Assembly (NCBI GenBank): GCA_022843925.1
Contig: JALHMS010000011.1
Span: 62,001 to 126,000, forward strand
DNA from: Burkholderiales bacterium
Lineage (GTDB): Bacteria; Pseudomonadota; Gammaproteobacteria; Burkholderiales; Ga0077523
DNA: 64,000 nt
Reading direction: 5' to 3'
The translations under genes and the position numbers were made by a program. Shown here piece by piece: positions 18,649 to 29,547 of this stretch. Positions within the stretch are counted from its first letter, which is position 1. Each line of letters starts with the position of its first letter. The notes under the pieces were generated by a model. It was not told the origin of the DNA, ran no database searches, and was given only the letters and a program-made list of their open reading frames with translations.

Positions 18649-19747
18649 CGTCAACCAAGGGCCGCGGCTCGGGGGGCAGCGCGCGGCGCCGTGAAGGTAG
18701 GGAGCCCCCGTGCGCCGGATCTTCGAGCCTGCTCTCGAAAGGCGCAACCCCGCCCGTCAAGGATCGCCGGAGCGGTGCGGCATCGTCCGCGTGATCGGGG
18801 CGTGACATGCTCCCGACCGCGGCGGCCCTGGCGCGCGCGGATGCCGGCGGCGCGATGTCCCGGGGCGGCGATGCGCCGTCGAGCGCCCCGGCCGGACGCC
18901 CATCGGCCACCTCTGGGAACCGCCGCGAGCCAGAGGGAGGCGTGTCACGTGCCGTCTCCCGTGCTCGCCGATCCGCATCGGACCCATCCCGGCATCGAGA
19001 TGGCGCTCGTCGTTTCCGACGCGGTGGCCCACCGGTTCTGGCGTACGGCCGATGTCGCGGTGGGAAGCGGTGCAAGGGGTACAGGGATCGGTGATTCCGC
19101 CATGGTGCGCCGGGCGCAACGCGGATGGCTGTGGGCGTTCCTCAGGCGAAGGCCGCCCCGAGCTGTCTCCCTCCGACGACGAAGAGCGGACAAGCGGACG
19201 ATGGATTCGTCATCGAATCGGAAAGCCACGGCGCCATTCGCATCCCGCTCTTGACTCGGGGTGTCGGACGACCTGCCACGCAGTCCCCCTGCGCGTCGCG
19301 GCGGTGTTCCTTGCCGGGCGGCAAGGGCCCGCTCCCTGTAGTCCGTCCTGCTCACGCCCGCGCGCCGAGGCGCGGTCGCGTGGCACTGGTAACTTGCAGT
19401 CGTGGCGCGTTGTTTGCTGACGCGACCTGGCCGCCACTGCCGCCGACGAGTAGCGGGGTGGTGGAGGCGGCGTGAGGGATTGTCGATGGGAAGCGCCGCA
19501 GGCCGCGCAGCCATGAGACCCGTGATCGACAACAGGAATCGGATGCCATGCACATCACCACCTTCGTTCATTGCAACGCGCGCTCTGCGCGCGCTTCCTG
19601 GCTGCGTCCGTTGAGAGGCGCCGGATTGGTTTACACCGACGCGTCTCCGGGCTTCGCCGGCCGCGCAGGTGTGCACGCCCCGGACTCGTTCATGGCCGGC
19701 GGCGACCTGCCGACCGGGGACGCCCTCTGCGGGGAGGGTTGGTGAAC
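18649..19747. other. ~1.1 kb with no gene I can support
   Basis: Reading frames here are long only because the DNA is GC-rich; none has a recognisable motif, good start signal or sensible composition on either strand. I see a short inverted repeat CTTGCCGGGCGGCAAG at about 19307-19322 and an ATGC-poor run near 19560-19620 with repeated GCGCGC. The region separates the histidine kinase start from the unknown protein at 19748 and may contain the promoter of each. A decayed gene is possible. Confidence 0.5.
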
Positions 19748-20179
19748 ATGCGTCTAGGGAACTGCTACACGTTCGCCGTCCGCCAGTACCGCCGCGAAGG
19801 CGGGTTCCTCGTGCTCCGGAAGAGCGTCAAGGCCGTGGTGCCGCACATGCAGTGGGCTGCGCACGGGGCCGAGCGCGGGGCCGAACCGATCGGCTGGTTC
19901 CGCGGTTTCCTGCGGGTGATGGGGCCGGAGCGCGGCTACCTGCTATGGAACGGAACGGGTGCCTACTGGCGCCCGCGCATCAGCCGGCTTGCGATCATCG
20001 AGTATCTGCCGCCCGAGTGGTGCAACCAGCTGGCGAAGCGTTTCTGGCTCGCACGTGTCCTGCCCATCTACGTGATCGTCTTCCGGGGATGGGTGCGGAC
20101 CGGCGAGGGAGAACAGGACACCACCCAGGACATCATCGACCGCACATGGCCGGGCGCGCGCGAGGAATACGAGCGCTGA
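19748..20179 (+). CDS. conserved-looking protein of unknown function
   Basis: I do not recognise this 143-residue protein. It is basic and rich in Trp, Tyr and Arg (for example YWRPRISRLAIIEYLPPEWC), with one hydrophobic stretch LARVLPIYVIVFRGWV around residue 105-120 that could be a membrane segment or a buried strand. A GGGGAGGG at 19731-19738 lies nine bases before ATG 19748, a strong ribosome site; a GTG at 19742 is also in frame but too close. The codon pattern (third positions mostly G or C) supports a real gene. Its neighbours, a gene-poor stretch and a tRNA-Arg gene, give no clue to the role. Confidence 0.6.
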   Translation: MRLGNCYTFAVRQYRREGGFLVLRKSVKAVVPHMQWAAHGAERGAEPIGWFRGFLRVMGPERGYLLWNGTGAYWRPRISRLAIIEYLPPEWCNQLAKRFWLARVLPIYVIVFRGWVRTGEGEQDTTQDIIDRTWPGAREEYER

Positions 20180-20304
20180 CCGAGTCCGACGCGGCGATCG
20201 TCGGCAAGGAGCGATACACGAAGGTGTCCGTCGACATCCCGAGCCCGCCGAACGGTGGCTCGGTCACGGGGGCTCGATGGCCCTCGCATGCCGACTTGAT
20301 TGTC

Positions 20305-20380
20305 TGGCGCCCCGAAGACGAATCGAACGTCCGACCTACCCCTTAGGAGGGGGTCGCTCTATCCACTGAGCTACCGGGGC
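20305..20380 (-). tRNA. tRNA-Arg (anticodon CCU)
   Basis: On the minus strand a 76-base cloverleaf can be drawn: acceptor stem GCCCCGG paired with UCGGGGC, D arm with GCUCAGU, anticodon loop CU-CCU-AA, T arm with the GUUCGAUUC element, discriminator G and an encoded CCA end at 20305-20307. The anticodon CCU reads the Arg codon AGG. It lies between the unknown protein and uup. Confidence 0.95.
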
Positions 20381-20520
20381 GTGCGGCGGATTGTAGCGGA
20401 GCGATCCCGCTTTCCGAAGGAACGATGCGCCCGCAAGGCGCCGGGCGCGCTAAGCTCCCGTCCCGCGATCGGGGTCCCCGCTCGCGCATCCTCCCTCGTT
20501 CATCGTTCCGGAAACCGTAC

Positions 20521-22428
20521 ATGCCGCTGCTCACCCTGTCCGCCGTCAGTCACGCCTATGGCGACGTCCCCTTGCTCGATCGAGTCGACCTGGTCGTGGA
20601 GAAGGGGGACCGCTTCGGTCTGATCGGCCGCAACGGCGCGGGCAAGTCGACCCTGATGGGGATGCTCTCGGGTGCCACGGCGCCCGACGAGGGCGTGATC
20701 TGGCGGCAGCCGGGGATGCGTGTCGCGTTCGTGGCACAGGAGCCGCCCATGGTGGAATCGGCCACCGTCTTCGCGGTGGTGGCGGAGGGCCTGGGACCCG
20801 TCCGGGACGCCGTGATCGAGTACCACGCCGTGACCCATCGGGTGACGACGGGCGAGGGCGACACCGACGCGGACCTCGCCCGGATGGCGGAGCTTCAGTC
20901 GGTGCTCGAATCGGGCGGCGGATGGGGGCTGGAGGCGCGCGTGGAGTCCGTGCTGTCGAGGCTCTCGCTTTCGGCGGACACGGTCGTCGGTACGCTGTCC
21001 GGCGGACAGCGGAAGCGCGTCGCGCTTGCCCGCGCCCTGGTGTCCGACCCCGAGCTGCTGCTTCTCGACGAGCCCACGAACCACCTCGACCTGGAGTCGA
21101 TCGAGTGGCTGGAGTCGCTGATCGGGGACTTCGCTGGGGCGGTCATCGTCGTGACCCACGACCGGCGCTTCCTCGATCGCGTGGCGAAGGGGATCCTCGA
21201 ACTGGACCGTGGCCGGCTGCGCCTCTTCGACTGCGGCTACGCACAGTACCGGTCGAGGAAGGAGGACATCCTCTCGGCCGAGGCGCAGGAAGCCGCGCGG
21301 TTCGACAAGCTGCTCGCCCAGGAGGAAGTCTGGATCCGCAAGGGCATCGAGGCCCGGCGTACCCGCAACGAGGGGCGCGTGCGGCGTCTGGAGCAGTTGC
21401 GCGTCGAACGCTCCCGCCGGCGCGATCAACTGGGCAACGTGCGGCTCACGATCGACCAGGGCGACCGCTCGGGGGCCCTGGTGGCCGAGTTCGAACACGT
21501 GACGAAGGCCTTCGGCGGCCGGGTGATCGTGAACGACTTCTCGACGCGGGTGATGCGCGGCGACCGACTCGGGCTCGTGGGGCCGAACGGTGCGGGCAAG
21601 AGCACCTTCATCAAGCTCCTCCTGGGCGAACTCGCGCCCGACAGCGGACGGGTGCGGCAGGGCACGAACCTCGGCGTCGCGTACTTCGACCAGTTCCGGG
21701 AGCAGCTCGATCCCGAGGCGACGGTCGTGGAGGTCATCAGCCCGGGCTCGGAATGGATCGAGATCGGCGGCGTGCGGAAGCACGTCATGAGCTACCTCGG
21801 CGAGTTCCTCTTCGCGCCCCAGCGCGCCCGGGCGCCGGTGCGTGCGCTCTCGGGTGGCGAGCGCAACCGCCTGCTGCTTGCGCGACTCTTCGCTCGGCCG
21901 GCCAACCTGCTCGTCCTCGACGAACCGACGAACGATCTCGACGTCGAGACGCTGGAACTCCTGGAGGCGCTGATCGCGGAGTACTCGGGTACGCTCGTGC
22001 TCGTCAGCCACGATCGCGAGTTCCTCGACAACGTGGTCACGCAGGTGATCGCCTTCGAGGGCGACGGCCATCTCGCGGAGTACGCGGGCGGGTACGACGA
22101 CTGGGTGCGGCAGCGGCCCGCGCAGAAGTCCGAGGTCGCCGCGAAGGAGTCGAAGCCGAAGGAGGACACGCGTTCGCCGCGGCCCCGGGCGGTCAAGAGC
22201 AACCTGTCGTACAAGGAGACGAAGGAACTGGAAGCCCTCCCGTCGCGCATCGAGAAGCTCGAGGCGGAGCAGGCGCAGTTGTCGGGGCTGCTCGGCGGCG
22301 GAGACCTGTATCGCACCGATCCCGAGCGGGCCAAGGTCGTCCAGGCGAGATTCCCGGAGATCGAGCGTGAACTCGCCGAGGCGTACGCCCGCTGGGAGGC
22401 CCTGGAGGCGCGGGCCAAGGCGTCGTAG
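20521..22428 (+). CDS. uup: ABC-F ATPase Uup
   Basis: A 635-residue soluble ABC-F protein with two ATPase domains and no membrane segments. Domain 1: Walker A GRNGAGKST, signature LSGGQRKR, Walker B LLLLDEPTNHLD. Domain 2: Walker A GPNGAGKST, signature LSGGERNR, Walker B LLVLDEPTNDLD. The interdomain linker is charged and helical. A C-terminal coiled coil follows (LSYKETKELEALPSRIEKLE onward, about residues 560-630), which binds DNA in E. coli Uup and separates Uup from other ABC-F proteins; length is the same as the E. coli protein. Uup is linked to ribosome function and to low precise excision of transposons. ATG 20521 starts the homology. Confidence 0.92.
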   Translation: MPLLTLSAVSHAYGDVPLLDRVDLVVEKGDRFGLIGRNGAGKSTLMGMLSGATAPDEGVIWRQPGMRVAFVAQEPPMVESATVFAVVAEGLGPVRDAVIEYHAVTHRVTTGEGDTDADLARMAELQSVLESGGGWGLEARVESVLSRLSLSADTVVGTLSGGQRKRVALARALVSDPELLLLDEPTNHLDLESIEWLESLIGDFAGAVIVVTHDRRFLDRVAKGILELDRGRLRLFDCGYAQYRSRKEDILSAEAQEAARFDKLLAQEEVWIRKGIEARRTRNEGRVRRLEQLRVERSRRRDQLGNVRLTIDQGDRSGALVAEFEHVTKAFGGRVIVNDFSTRVMRGDRLGLVGPNGAGKSTFIKLLLGELAPDSGRVRQGTNLGVAYFDQFREQLDPEATVVEVISPGSEWIEIGGVRKHVMSYLGEFLFAPQRARAPVRALSGGERNRLLLARLFARPANLLVLDEPTNDLDVETLELLEALIAEYSGTLVLVSHDREFLDNVVTQVIAFEGDGHLAEYAGGYDDWVRQRPAQKSEVAAKESKPKEDTRSPRPRAVKSNLSYKETKELEALPSRIEKLEAEQAQLSGLLGGGDLYRTDPERAKVVQARFPEIERELAEAYARWEALEARAKAS

Positions 22429-22592
22429 GGCCGGTTCGGTGGTTGGACGGCGCGCGTCGTGGATCGGCACACGGCGAGGGTGTTGTGCGCATCCCCGCCG
22501 GCGGGGTTACTCTCGATGCATGGTCGCCGCCTTCCGCAGTGCTTCGTATCCGAGAGAACGGCGCGGCCCTGACAGACGCGGGGGGAGACGAG

Positions 22593-23390
22593 ATGAGCGA
22601 TGAAAACGGAGCCGTGGTGCGGGAGGCACCGTTCGTCATGCCGAAGGTGCGGGAGGTGGCTTCGGGGGCTCCGTGGCGCTGGCTCGCACTGGGGTTCGCG
22701 GATCTTCGAGCCGCGCCCCTGCCGAGCCTCTTCTACGGGTTCGTCTTCGCGGTGATGGGGGCGGCCATCCAGCGGTTCGTCGGCGAGGCGGCTCTCGAAC
22801 TCGCGCTGGTCACCGGCTTCCTGCTGGTGTCCCCGTTCCTCGCCGTGGGCATCTACGACATAAGCCGCCACCGCACCCGCGGCAAACGGGTCGTGTTCGC
22901 CCACACGCTCGTCGCCTGGCAGGCGAATGCGCCCTCCATCGGCTTCTACGCCCTGATCCTCGCGCTGCTGCTCGCGGTCTGGATCCGCGTCTCGGTCGTC
23001 GTGGTCGCACTCTTCTTCACGGGCGACATGCCGCAGGAAGGCGGCATCTTCGCGCAGCTGGCCGCGACGCCCGAGGGCTGGGTCTTCATGGCCGCCTACG
23101 CGGCAGCCGGCGCGGGCTTCGCGCTGTTCGTCTTCGCGACCGGCGCGGTCTCGATCCCGATGCTGCTCGACCGCCACGGGATGGACACCCTCACGGCCAT
23201 GATCACCAGTTTCTCGGCTCTGCGGCGGAATCTTCCCGTGATGGTGTTGTGGGCAGTGACCATCGTGGTGCTCGTGGGTGTCGGTGTGTTCACGTGGTAT
23301 CTCGGGCTTGTGGTCGTCGTCCCGCTCGTGGGCCATGCCTCCTGGCATGCCTACCGGGACTGCGTCGAACCCGTGCCGTCTCCGCCGTGA
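22593..23390 (+). CDS. DUF2189 integral membrane protein
   Basis: A 265-residue polytopic protein of the DUF2189 family. A soluble start ([31 protein letters not shown]) precedes six hydrophobic segments; the first two are [20 protein letters not shown] and [20 protein letters not shown]. The motif GIYDISR and the later SIPMLLDR are the most conserved parts. A GGGGGAG at 22581-22587 fits ATG 22593. Function is unknown. It is a single gene between uup and rhlE. Confidence 0.87.
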   Translation: MSDENGAVVREAPFVMPKVREVASGAPWRWLALGFADLRAAPLPSLFYGFVFAVMGAAIQRFVGEAALELALVTGFLLVSPFLAVGIYDISRHRTRGKRVVFAHTLVAWQANAPSIGFYALILALLLAVWIRVSVVVVALFFTGDMPQEGGIFAQLAATPEGWVFMAAYAAAGAGFALFVFATGAVSIPMLLDRHGMDTLTAMITSFSALRRNLPVMVLWAVTIVVLVGVGVFTWYLGLVVVVPLVGHASWHAYRDCVEPVPSPP

Positions 23391-23526
23391 AAGTCCTTCC
23401 GCGCCCGGGGGGGCTCCTGTAGCATGCTGTTCCGCCGGAATTTCGTGCATTCCCTTCTCACTTCGTCGGCATCCGGCCGGCCCTCCGGCGCCGCCTTGCC
23501 GCATTTCGGAAACTGACCCCCACAGG

Positions 23527-25002
<1,476 letters not shown>

Positions 25003-25021
25003 CGTCCGGGTCGGCAGGACC

Positions 25022-25861
25022 ATGAACGACCGTCTTCCCGCGCGGCTCCGAGAGTTGCTCGATGCATCGCCCGATGACGTGCGGCTTGCCGAGGTCGCGC
25101 TGCTCCTGACCGAGGCGCAGCGACCCGGGGTGGACGTGGAGGAGCAGCTCGGCCGGCTCGATGACATCGCCCGGGCCGTGAGCGAGCGGCTGCCTCCGGA
25201 TGCCGATGCCGTGCAGACCGTCCTCGCCATCAACCAGCACATCTTCCATGAGATGGGTTTCAGTGGTGCCGGTGCGGACTACTACGACCCCCGCAACAGC
25301 TTCCTCGACGAGGTACTGCGCAGCAAACGCGGCATCCCGATCACGCTGGCGATCCTCTACATCGATGTCGGGCGCCAGCTCGGTCTCGACCTGTACGGCA
25401 TTGCGTTCCCCGGGCACTTCCTCGTGCGCTGCGAGATGGACGACGGCGTCGTGATCATCGACCCGTACGGCGGCGGCGCGACGCTGGATCGCGAGGACCT
25501 CCAATCGCGGTTGCGCGAGACGCGCAACGGCGAGGTGGCCGACAACACGCTCGACGAGATGCTCGTGCCGGCGTCCCCGCGGGACGTCGCGGCGCGGATG
25601 CTCCGCAATCTGAAGGCGATCCACCTGCGCGCGAAGCACTACGACCTCGCGCTGCCCATTCTCGACTGGCTCGTCGAGATCGTTCCGGACGACGCCGTCG
25701 AACTGCGCGATCGCGGCCGCGTGTTCGAGCACCTCGAATGCTTCCGGGCTGCCGTGGGCGACTACGCCCGCTATCTGGAACAGGTGCCCGACGCCGACGA
25801 CAACGACGCCATCCGGTCGCGGGTCGTCGATCTCCAGCGAGCTGCGGCCCGCCTGAATTGA
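25022..25861 (+). CDS. SirB1-family transglutaminase-like / TPR protein
   Basis: A 279-residue cytoplasmic protein of the SirB1 (YchA) family. The transglutaminase-like core is seen in YYDPRNSFLDEVLRSKRGIP (about 89-108) and GIAFPGHFLVR (about 128-138), followed by helical tetratricopeptide-like repeats in the C-terminal third (LKAIHLRAKHYDLALPILDW). The family usually lacks the full transglutaminase catalytic triad and its job is unknown. It begins 19 bases after rhlE and its stop overlaps the TTG start of the next gene by three bases. Confidence 0.9.
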   Translation: MNDRLPARLRELLDASPDDVRLAEVALLLTEAQRPGVDVEEQLGRLDDIARAVSERLPPDADAVQTVLAINQHIFHEMGFSGAGADYYDPRNSFLDEVLRSKRGIPITLAILYIDVGRQLGLDLYGIAFPGHFLVRCEMDDGVVIIDPYGGGATLDREDLQSRLRETRNGEVADNTLDEMLVPASPRDVAARMLRNLKAIHLRAKHYDLALPILDWLVEIVPDDAVELRDRGRVFEHLECFRAAVGDYARYLEQVPDADDNDAIRSRVVDLQRAAARLN

Positions 25862-26784
25862 GCGCCGGTGCCGCACTCGGCGGGCGCTTCGGTGCACCCT
25901 GGTTGCTCCTGTCTGCGGCCAGTCTCTTCTGGGCCCTGAATCTGGTGATCGGGCGCGGGATGCGCGGCGAGATCCCGCCGGTCGCGATGTCGTTCTGGCG
26001 CTGGACCATCGCGTTCGCGATCATCCTGCCTTTCACGGCCGGCGGGCTGTGGCGGGAGCGGCGCACGATCGCGAAGCACTGGCCGGTGCTCGCGCTGCTC
26101 GGACTGGTCGGCATCTGTCTCTTCAACACGATGTGCTACATCGGACTCACGGCGACCACCGCGACGAACGCGACGCTGTTCAACTCCGTGGTCCCGGTGT
26201 TCATCCCGCCGATCGCCTGGCTGCTGATCCGTGAACGCACGCGTCCCCGGCAGCTCGCGGGAATCCTGCTCTCCCTGCTCGGTGTCGTTGCGATCGTCGC
26301 GCAGGGCAGCGTCGAAGTCCTTCGCACGCTCCAGTTCAATCGGGGAGATCTCTGGCTGCTCGCTGCCATGGTGCTCTGGGCGTTGTACACCGTGCTGCTG
26401 CGGTTCCGACCCGCGCATTTCGGCATGCTCGATTTCCTGGCGGTGATCCTCCTCTTCGGCTGGCCGATGCTGCTGATCTGGTACGGATTCGAGGTGGCGA
26501 GCGGCGAGTCGGTGCAATGGAGTCCGCGGACGGCTACGGCACTGGCGTACTACGGCATCTTCCCTGCGGTGCTCGCCTTCGTCTGCTACAACCGGGGCGT
26601 CGCGGCCATCGGGCCGACGCGCGCCGGGATCTTCGTGCACCTGGTGCCCGTGTTCGGCATCCTGCTGTCCACGCTGTTTCTCGGGGAGCCGCCACGCTGG
26701 TACCACGCGGTCGGCATCCTCCTCATCTTCTCCGGCATCGCATTGACGACCTGGCCGCAGGCCGAGGGAAGGGCGCGTGGCTGA
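25858..26784 (+). CDS. EamA (DMT superfamily) permease
   Basis: A 308-residue inner-membrane protein with about ten hydrophobic segments and two EamA repeats. Repeat one starts PWLLLSAASLFWALNLVIGR and contains FWRWTIAF; repeat two starts LWLLAAMVLWALYTVLLR and ends GILLIFSGIAL. GPTRAGIFVHLVPVFGILLS is the usual last-but-one helix. The start is TTG 25858, overlapping the SirB1 stop, because no ATG lies before the first helix. Its 3' end overlaps the methyltransferase start by eight bases. Likely an exporter of small metabolites; the substrate is not predictable. Confidence 0.85.
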   Translation: MSAGAALGGRFGAPWLLLSAASLFWALNLVIGRGMRGEIPPVAMSFWRWTIAFAIILPFTAGGLWRERRTIAKHWPVLALLGLVGICLFNTMCYIGLTATTATNATLFNSVVPVFIPPIAWLLIRERTRPRQLAGILLSLLGVVAIVAQGSVEVLRTLQFNRGDLWLLAAMVLWALYTVLLRFRPAHFGMLDFLAVILLFGWPMLLIWYGFEVASGESVQWSPRTATALAYYGIFPAVLAFVCYNRGVAAIGPTRAGIFVHLVPVFGILLSTLFLGEPPRWYHAVGILLIFSGIALTTWPQAEGRARG

Positions 26785-27724
26785 TCCCGTGGCATTGGTG
26801 GAGGCGTTCGAGAACCGGGTCGCGAAGCGCTTCCGCCATCTTCGGAAGTGGGCGAAGCGCGAGGATACCAACTGTTTCCGCATCTACGACCGCGACATTC
26901 CCGAGCTTGCCTTCGCGCTCGATGCCTACGGCGAGCACCTGCTGTTGCAGCAGTATCTGCGCGACGAGGACGTGGGTCCGATCACGCCCGATGTCGCCGT
27001 GGCTGCGGTCGCCCGGGCGACGGGGTGTCCGGTGGAGCGCGTCGTGCTCAAGGTGCGACGCCGGCTCGATCGGCGCAACGAGCAGCACGAGCGGGCGGCC
27101 GCCGGCGGGCGGATGTTCGAGGTCCGGGAGGGCGGTCTGCGGTTGCTGGTCAACCTCGAGAACTACCTCGACACCGGCCTCTTCCTGGACCACCGTCCCC
27201 TGCGGGCCATCGTGCGGGCGCGGTCGGCCGGTCGGCGGGTGCTCAACCTGTTCTCGTACACGGGCAGCGTCACGACCCACGCGGCGGCCGGCGGCGCCGC
27301 GTCGACGGTGAGCGTCGACCTGTCGAACACCTATCTCGCCTGGGCGCGCCGGAATCTCGACTTGAACGGGTTCGACCCTTCGCGTCACGAACTCGTGCGT
27401 GCGGATGTCATGGCGTGGCTGCGGAACGCCAAGGGAGACACGACCCGGCGATTCGATCTGATAGTGGCGGATCCGCCTTCGTACTCGAGTTCGAAGCGCA
27501 TGGAGGATGTCTTCGACGTGCAGCGCGATCATCCGGCGATCATCGCGGGCGCCATCGCGCTGCTGGCGCCGGGCGGCGAGCTTTTCTTCTCGACCAATCT
27601 GCGCGCGTTCAAGCTGGGCATGCTGCCCCTGGGCTGGCGCGCGGAGGACATCAGCGACCAGACGGTGCCTGAGGATTTCCGGAACCGGCGCATCCACAGC
27701 TGCTGGCGAATCGCCGCGGTCTGA
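26777..27724 (+). CDS. RlmK-like SAM-dependent rRNA methyltransferase
   Basis: A 315-residue class I methyltransferase related to the C-terminal (RlmK) half of RlmKL and to RlmI, which modify 23S rRNA. SAM motif I is in NLFSYTGSVTTHAA (about 157-170), the acidic SAM residue in VSVDLSNTYL, and motif IV in VADPPSYSSSKRM (about 231-243). The preceding segment NLENYLDTGLFLDHRPLR is typical of RlmI/RlmK. The start is GTG 26777 with GAGGGAAGGG upstream, overlapping eamA. A 14-base palindrome CTGAACGGGTTCAG covers its stop codon and may help end transcription toward the convergent mlaA. Confidence 0.87.
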   Translation: MADPVALVEAFENRVAKRFRHLRKWAKREDTNCFRIYDRDIPELAFALDAYGEHLLLQQYLRDEDVGPITPDVAVAAVARATGCPVERVVLKVRRRLDRRNEQHERAAAGGRMFEVREGGLRLLVNLENYLDTGLFLDHRPLRAIVRARSAGRRVLNLFSYTGSVTTHAAAGGAASTVSVDLSNTYLAWARRNLDLNGFDPSRHELVRADVMAWLRNAKGDTTRRFDLIVADPPSYSSSKRMEDVFDVQRDHPAIIAGAIALLAPGGELFFSTNLRAFKLGMLPLGWRAEDISDQTVPEDFRNRRIHSCWRIAAV

Positions 27725-27744
27725 ACGGGTTCAGGCGGCGGTCG

Positions 27745-28512
27745 TCATTCCGGGTCGTCGATCGCGCCTTCGCCCGGATCCTCGAGATCGGCGTTGGGAT
27801 CCTCGGGGGGATTCCCGTCGTAGATGAGGTTCCGGCGGCGCTGGAAGTAGGCTTCGCGGAGGAACGAATAGCGGTCGGGTTGCTGTTCGAGCAGTTTCCC
27901 GGCGGGCAGGACGTTGGCCCGGACGTCGACGAGATTCACCGCGGTCAGGGAGTTCCGTACCGGAACGTCCGGAATCTGCCAGATGGGGTCGATGCGGGAA
28001 TCCACCACGAGGCCCACGGAATCCCGCAACGTGCTCGGACCCAGCAGGGGGAGCACGAGGTACGGTCCGCTCCCGACACCCCAGTACGCCAGGGTCTGTC
28101 CGAAGTCCTCCTGCCGCTTGGTGAGGCCCCGCATCCCGGCGACGTCCACCAGGCCCAGGCCGCCGAACACCGTGTTCGATACCAGGCGCACGAGGTCCCG
28201 CGACGCGTTGGTGAATTTCAGCTGCAGGAGATCGTTCGTCACGACGACGACATCGCCGATGTTGTTGAAGAAGTTGCGTACGCCCGTGCGGACGAAGGAG
28301 GGCAGTATGCGGTCGTAGACCTGGGCGATCGGCTTGGTCACGTACCGATCGGCCTTCTCGTTGAACGTGAAGATGGCGCGGTTGACCGGCTCGATCGGGT
28401 CGGACGGACTCGGTGAGGAAGTCGTGGCGCAACCCGACAGCAGCATCACAGCGAGCAGCATCGCTTGCAGCCGGTGCGCATGACGTCCGGGAATGGCGGG
28501 GAGACGGATCAA
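27745..28512 (-). CDS. mlaA: MlaA-family phospholipid-transport lipoprotein (VacJ)
   Basis: A 255-residue outer-membrane lipoprotein that in the Mla pathway removes misplaced phospholipids from the outer leaflet. The lipobox is MLLSGC, followed by DPIEPVNRAIFTFNEKAD, the family signature. NNIGDVVVVTNDLLQ, GLVDVAGMRGL, GVGSGPYLVLPLLGPSTLRD and DPIW are also standard. I place the start at TTG 28512, because it gives a normal signal peptide (basic start then hydrophobic core) and lies downstream of a TATACT promoter element; a longer frame from 28572 would begin before the promoter. No mlaBCDEF genes are nearby, so it acts with a complex encoded elsewhere. The acidic tail (DPNADLEDPGEGAIDDPE) is unremarkable. 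Confidence 0.9.
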   Translation of the reverse strand: MIRLPAIPGRHAHRLQAMLLAVMLLSGCATTSSPSPSDPIEPVNRAIFTFNEKADRYVTKPIAQVYDRILPSFVRTGVRNFFNNIGDVVVVTNDLLQLKFTNASRDLVRLVSNTVFGGLGLVDVAGMRGLTKRQEDFGQTLAYWGVGSGPYLVLPLLGPSTLRDSVGLVVDSRIDPIWQIPDVPVRNSLTAVNLVDVRANVLPAGKLLEQQPDRYSFLREAYFQRRRNLIYDGNPPEDPNADLEDPGEGAIDDPE

Positions 28513-28548
28513 GAAGTTCTTCTTCGCGAAGCGGGTGACTCGGGGTCG

Positions 28549-28575
28549 AGTATAGCAACGGGTGGTTTGCAAACC
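28549..28575 (-). promoter_or_regulatory. candidate promoter and operator of mlaA
   Basis: On the minus strand a -10-like TATACT is at 28554-28549. Just upstream, 28564-28575 is a perfect 12-base palindrome GGTTTGCAAACC, placed where the spacer and -35 would be, as an operator often is. No convincing -35 hexamer at 17 bases is present. This is a reading by eye only. Confidence 0.35.
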
Positions 28576-28739
28576 CGCAGACCATCCGTCAGCATTACGG
28601 CCTTTTTTTCCCGCGGCTTGAGGTGCCCGCGGGGGTATCGTTCACCGATGCCATCATGGATCGCGGCGAAGCGAAGCACTGCCAGGACGGCAGCGCAGTA
28701 CCAACATCAATCAACACTCGATCAACGAAAGGGGGCGGC

Positions 28740-29519
28740 ATGGATCTCGGAATTCGCGGCAGGAAGGCGATCGTCTGCGCGGGCAGCAAGGGGTTGGGCA
28801 AGGGATGCGCGATGGCGCTGGCCCGCGAGGGGGTGGAGGTGACGATCGTCGCCCGTGGCCGGGAGGCGCTCGAAGCGACGGCCGCGGAGATCCGCGCAGC
28901 GACCGGGTCGACGGTCCACGTGGTCGTGGCCGACATCACGAAACCCGAGGGTCGCGCCGCCGCCCTGGCCGCCTGTCCGGCGCCCGACATCCTCGTGAAC
29001 AATGCCGGCGGCCCGCCCACCGGCGACTTCCGCGAGTTCACCCGCGACATGTGGATCGCCGCGATCGACGCCAACATGCTCGCCCCCATCGAGATGATCA
29101 AGGCCACGGTCGACGGCATGATCGCCCGCGGGTTCGGACGCATCGTCAACATCACGTCCAGCGCGGTGAAGGCGCCGATCGACATCCTCGGCCTCTCGAA
29201 CGGTGCGCGGAGCGGCCTCACCGGCTTCGTCGCCGGCATCGCCCGCAAGACCGTCGTCCACAACGTCACCATCAACAACATCCTCCCGGGCCTGTACGAG
29301 ACCGAGACCATGCTGGGACGGGTCGAGGCGATGGCCCGCACCAACGGCGTGACATTCGACGACGCGCGGGCCGCCCGCCTGAAGACCATTCCCGCGGGGC
29401 GGTTCGGCAAGCCGGAGGAGTTCGGTGCCCTCTGCGCCTTCGTCTGCAGCGAACACGCGTCGTATCTCACCGGCCAGAACTTCCTCACCGACGGCGGCGC
29501 CTATCCGGGCACCTACTGA
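28740..29519 (+). CDS. SDR-family oxidoreductase with altered active site
   Basis: A 259-residue short-chain dehydrogenase/reductase. The cofactor loop is AGSKGLGKG in place of TGxxxGxG, and NNAGG follows near residue 85. In the active site, the Ser of ITSSAVKAP (about residue 139) is present, but the usual YxxxK is replaced by a LSNGARSG stretch (about residue 152), so the catalytic Tyr and Lys are missing. A subgroup of SDRs annotated as 3-oxoacyl-ACP reductase-like shares this LSNxxR pattern, so it may be a real lineage with another mechanism. The C-terminus (LTGQNFLTDGGAYPGTY) is normal. AAAGGGGG precedes the ATG. It lies 28 bases before gabD, so both likely share a transcript. Confidence 0.88.
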   Translation: MDLGIRGRKAIVCAGSKGLGKGCAMALAREGVEVTIVARGREALEATAAEIRAATGSTVHVVVADITKPEGRAAALAACPAPDILVNNAGGPPTGDFREFTRDMWIAAIDANMLAPIEMIKATVDGMIARGFGRIVNITSSAVKAPIDILGLSNGARSGLTGFVAGIARKTVVHNVTINNILPGLYETETMLGRVEAMARTNGVTFDDARAARLKTIPAGRFGKPEEFGALCAFVCSEHASYLTGQNFLTDGGAYPGTY

Positions 29520-29547
29520 TCGTCACGTCCTGTCAAAGGAGACCAGC

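Noticed and set aside
18807-19475. Several 60-120 residue frames in the gene-poor stretch
   Set aside because: No motif, no ribosome site and a codon pattern unlike the surrounding genes.
29521-29540. A further PhoB box before gabD (CGTCA and TGTCA close together)
   Set aside because: The two units are 10 bases apart, not 11, and they overlap the ribosome site.
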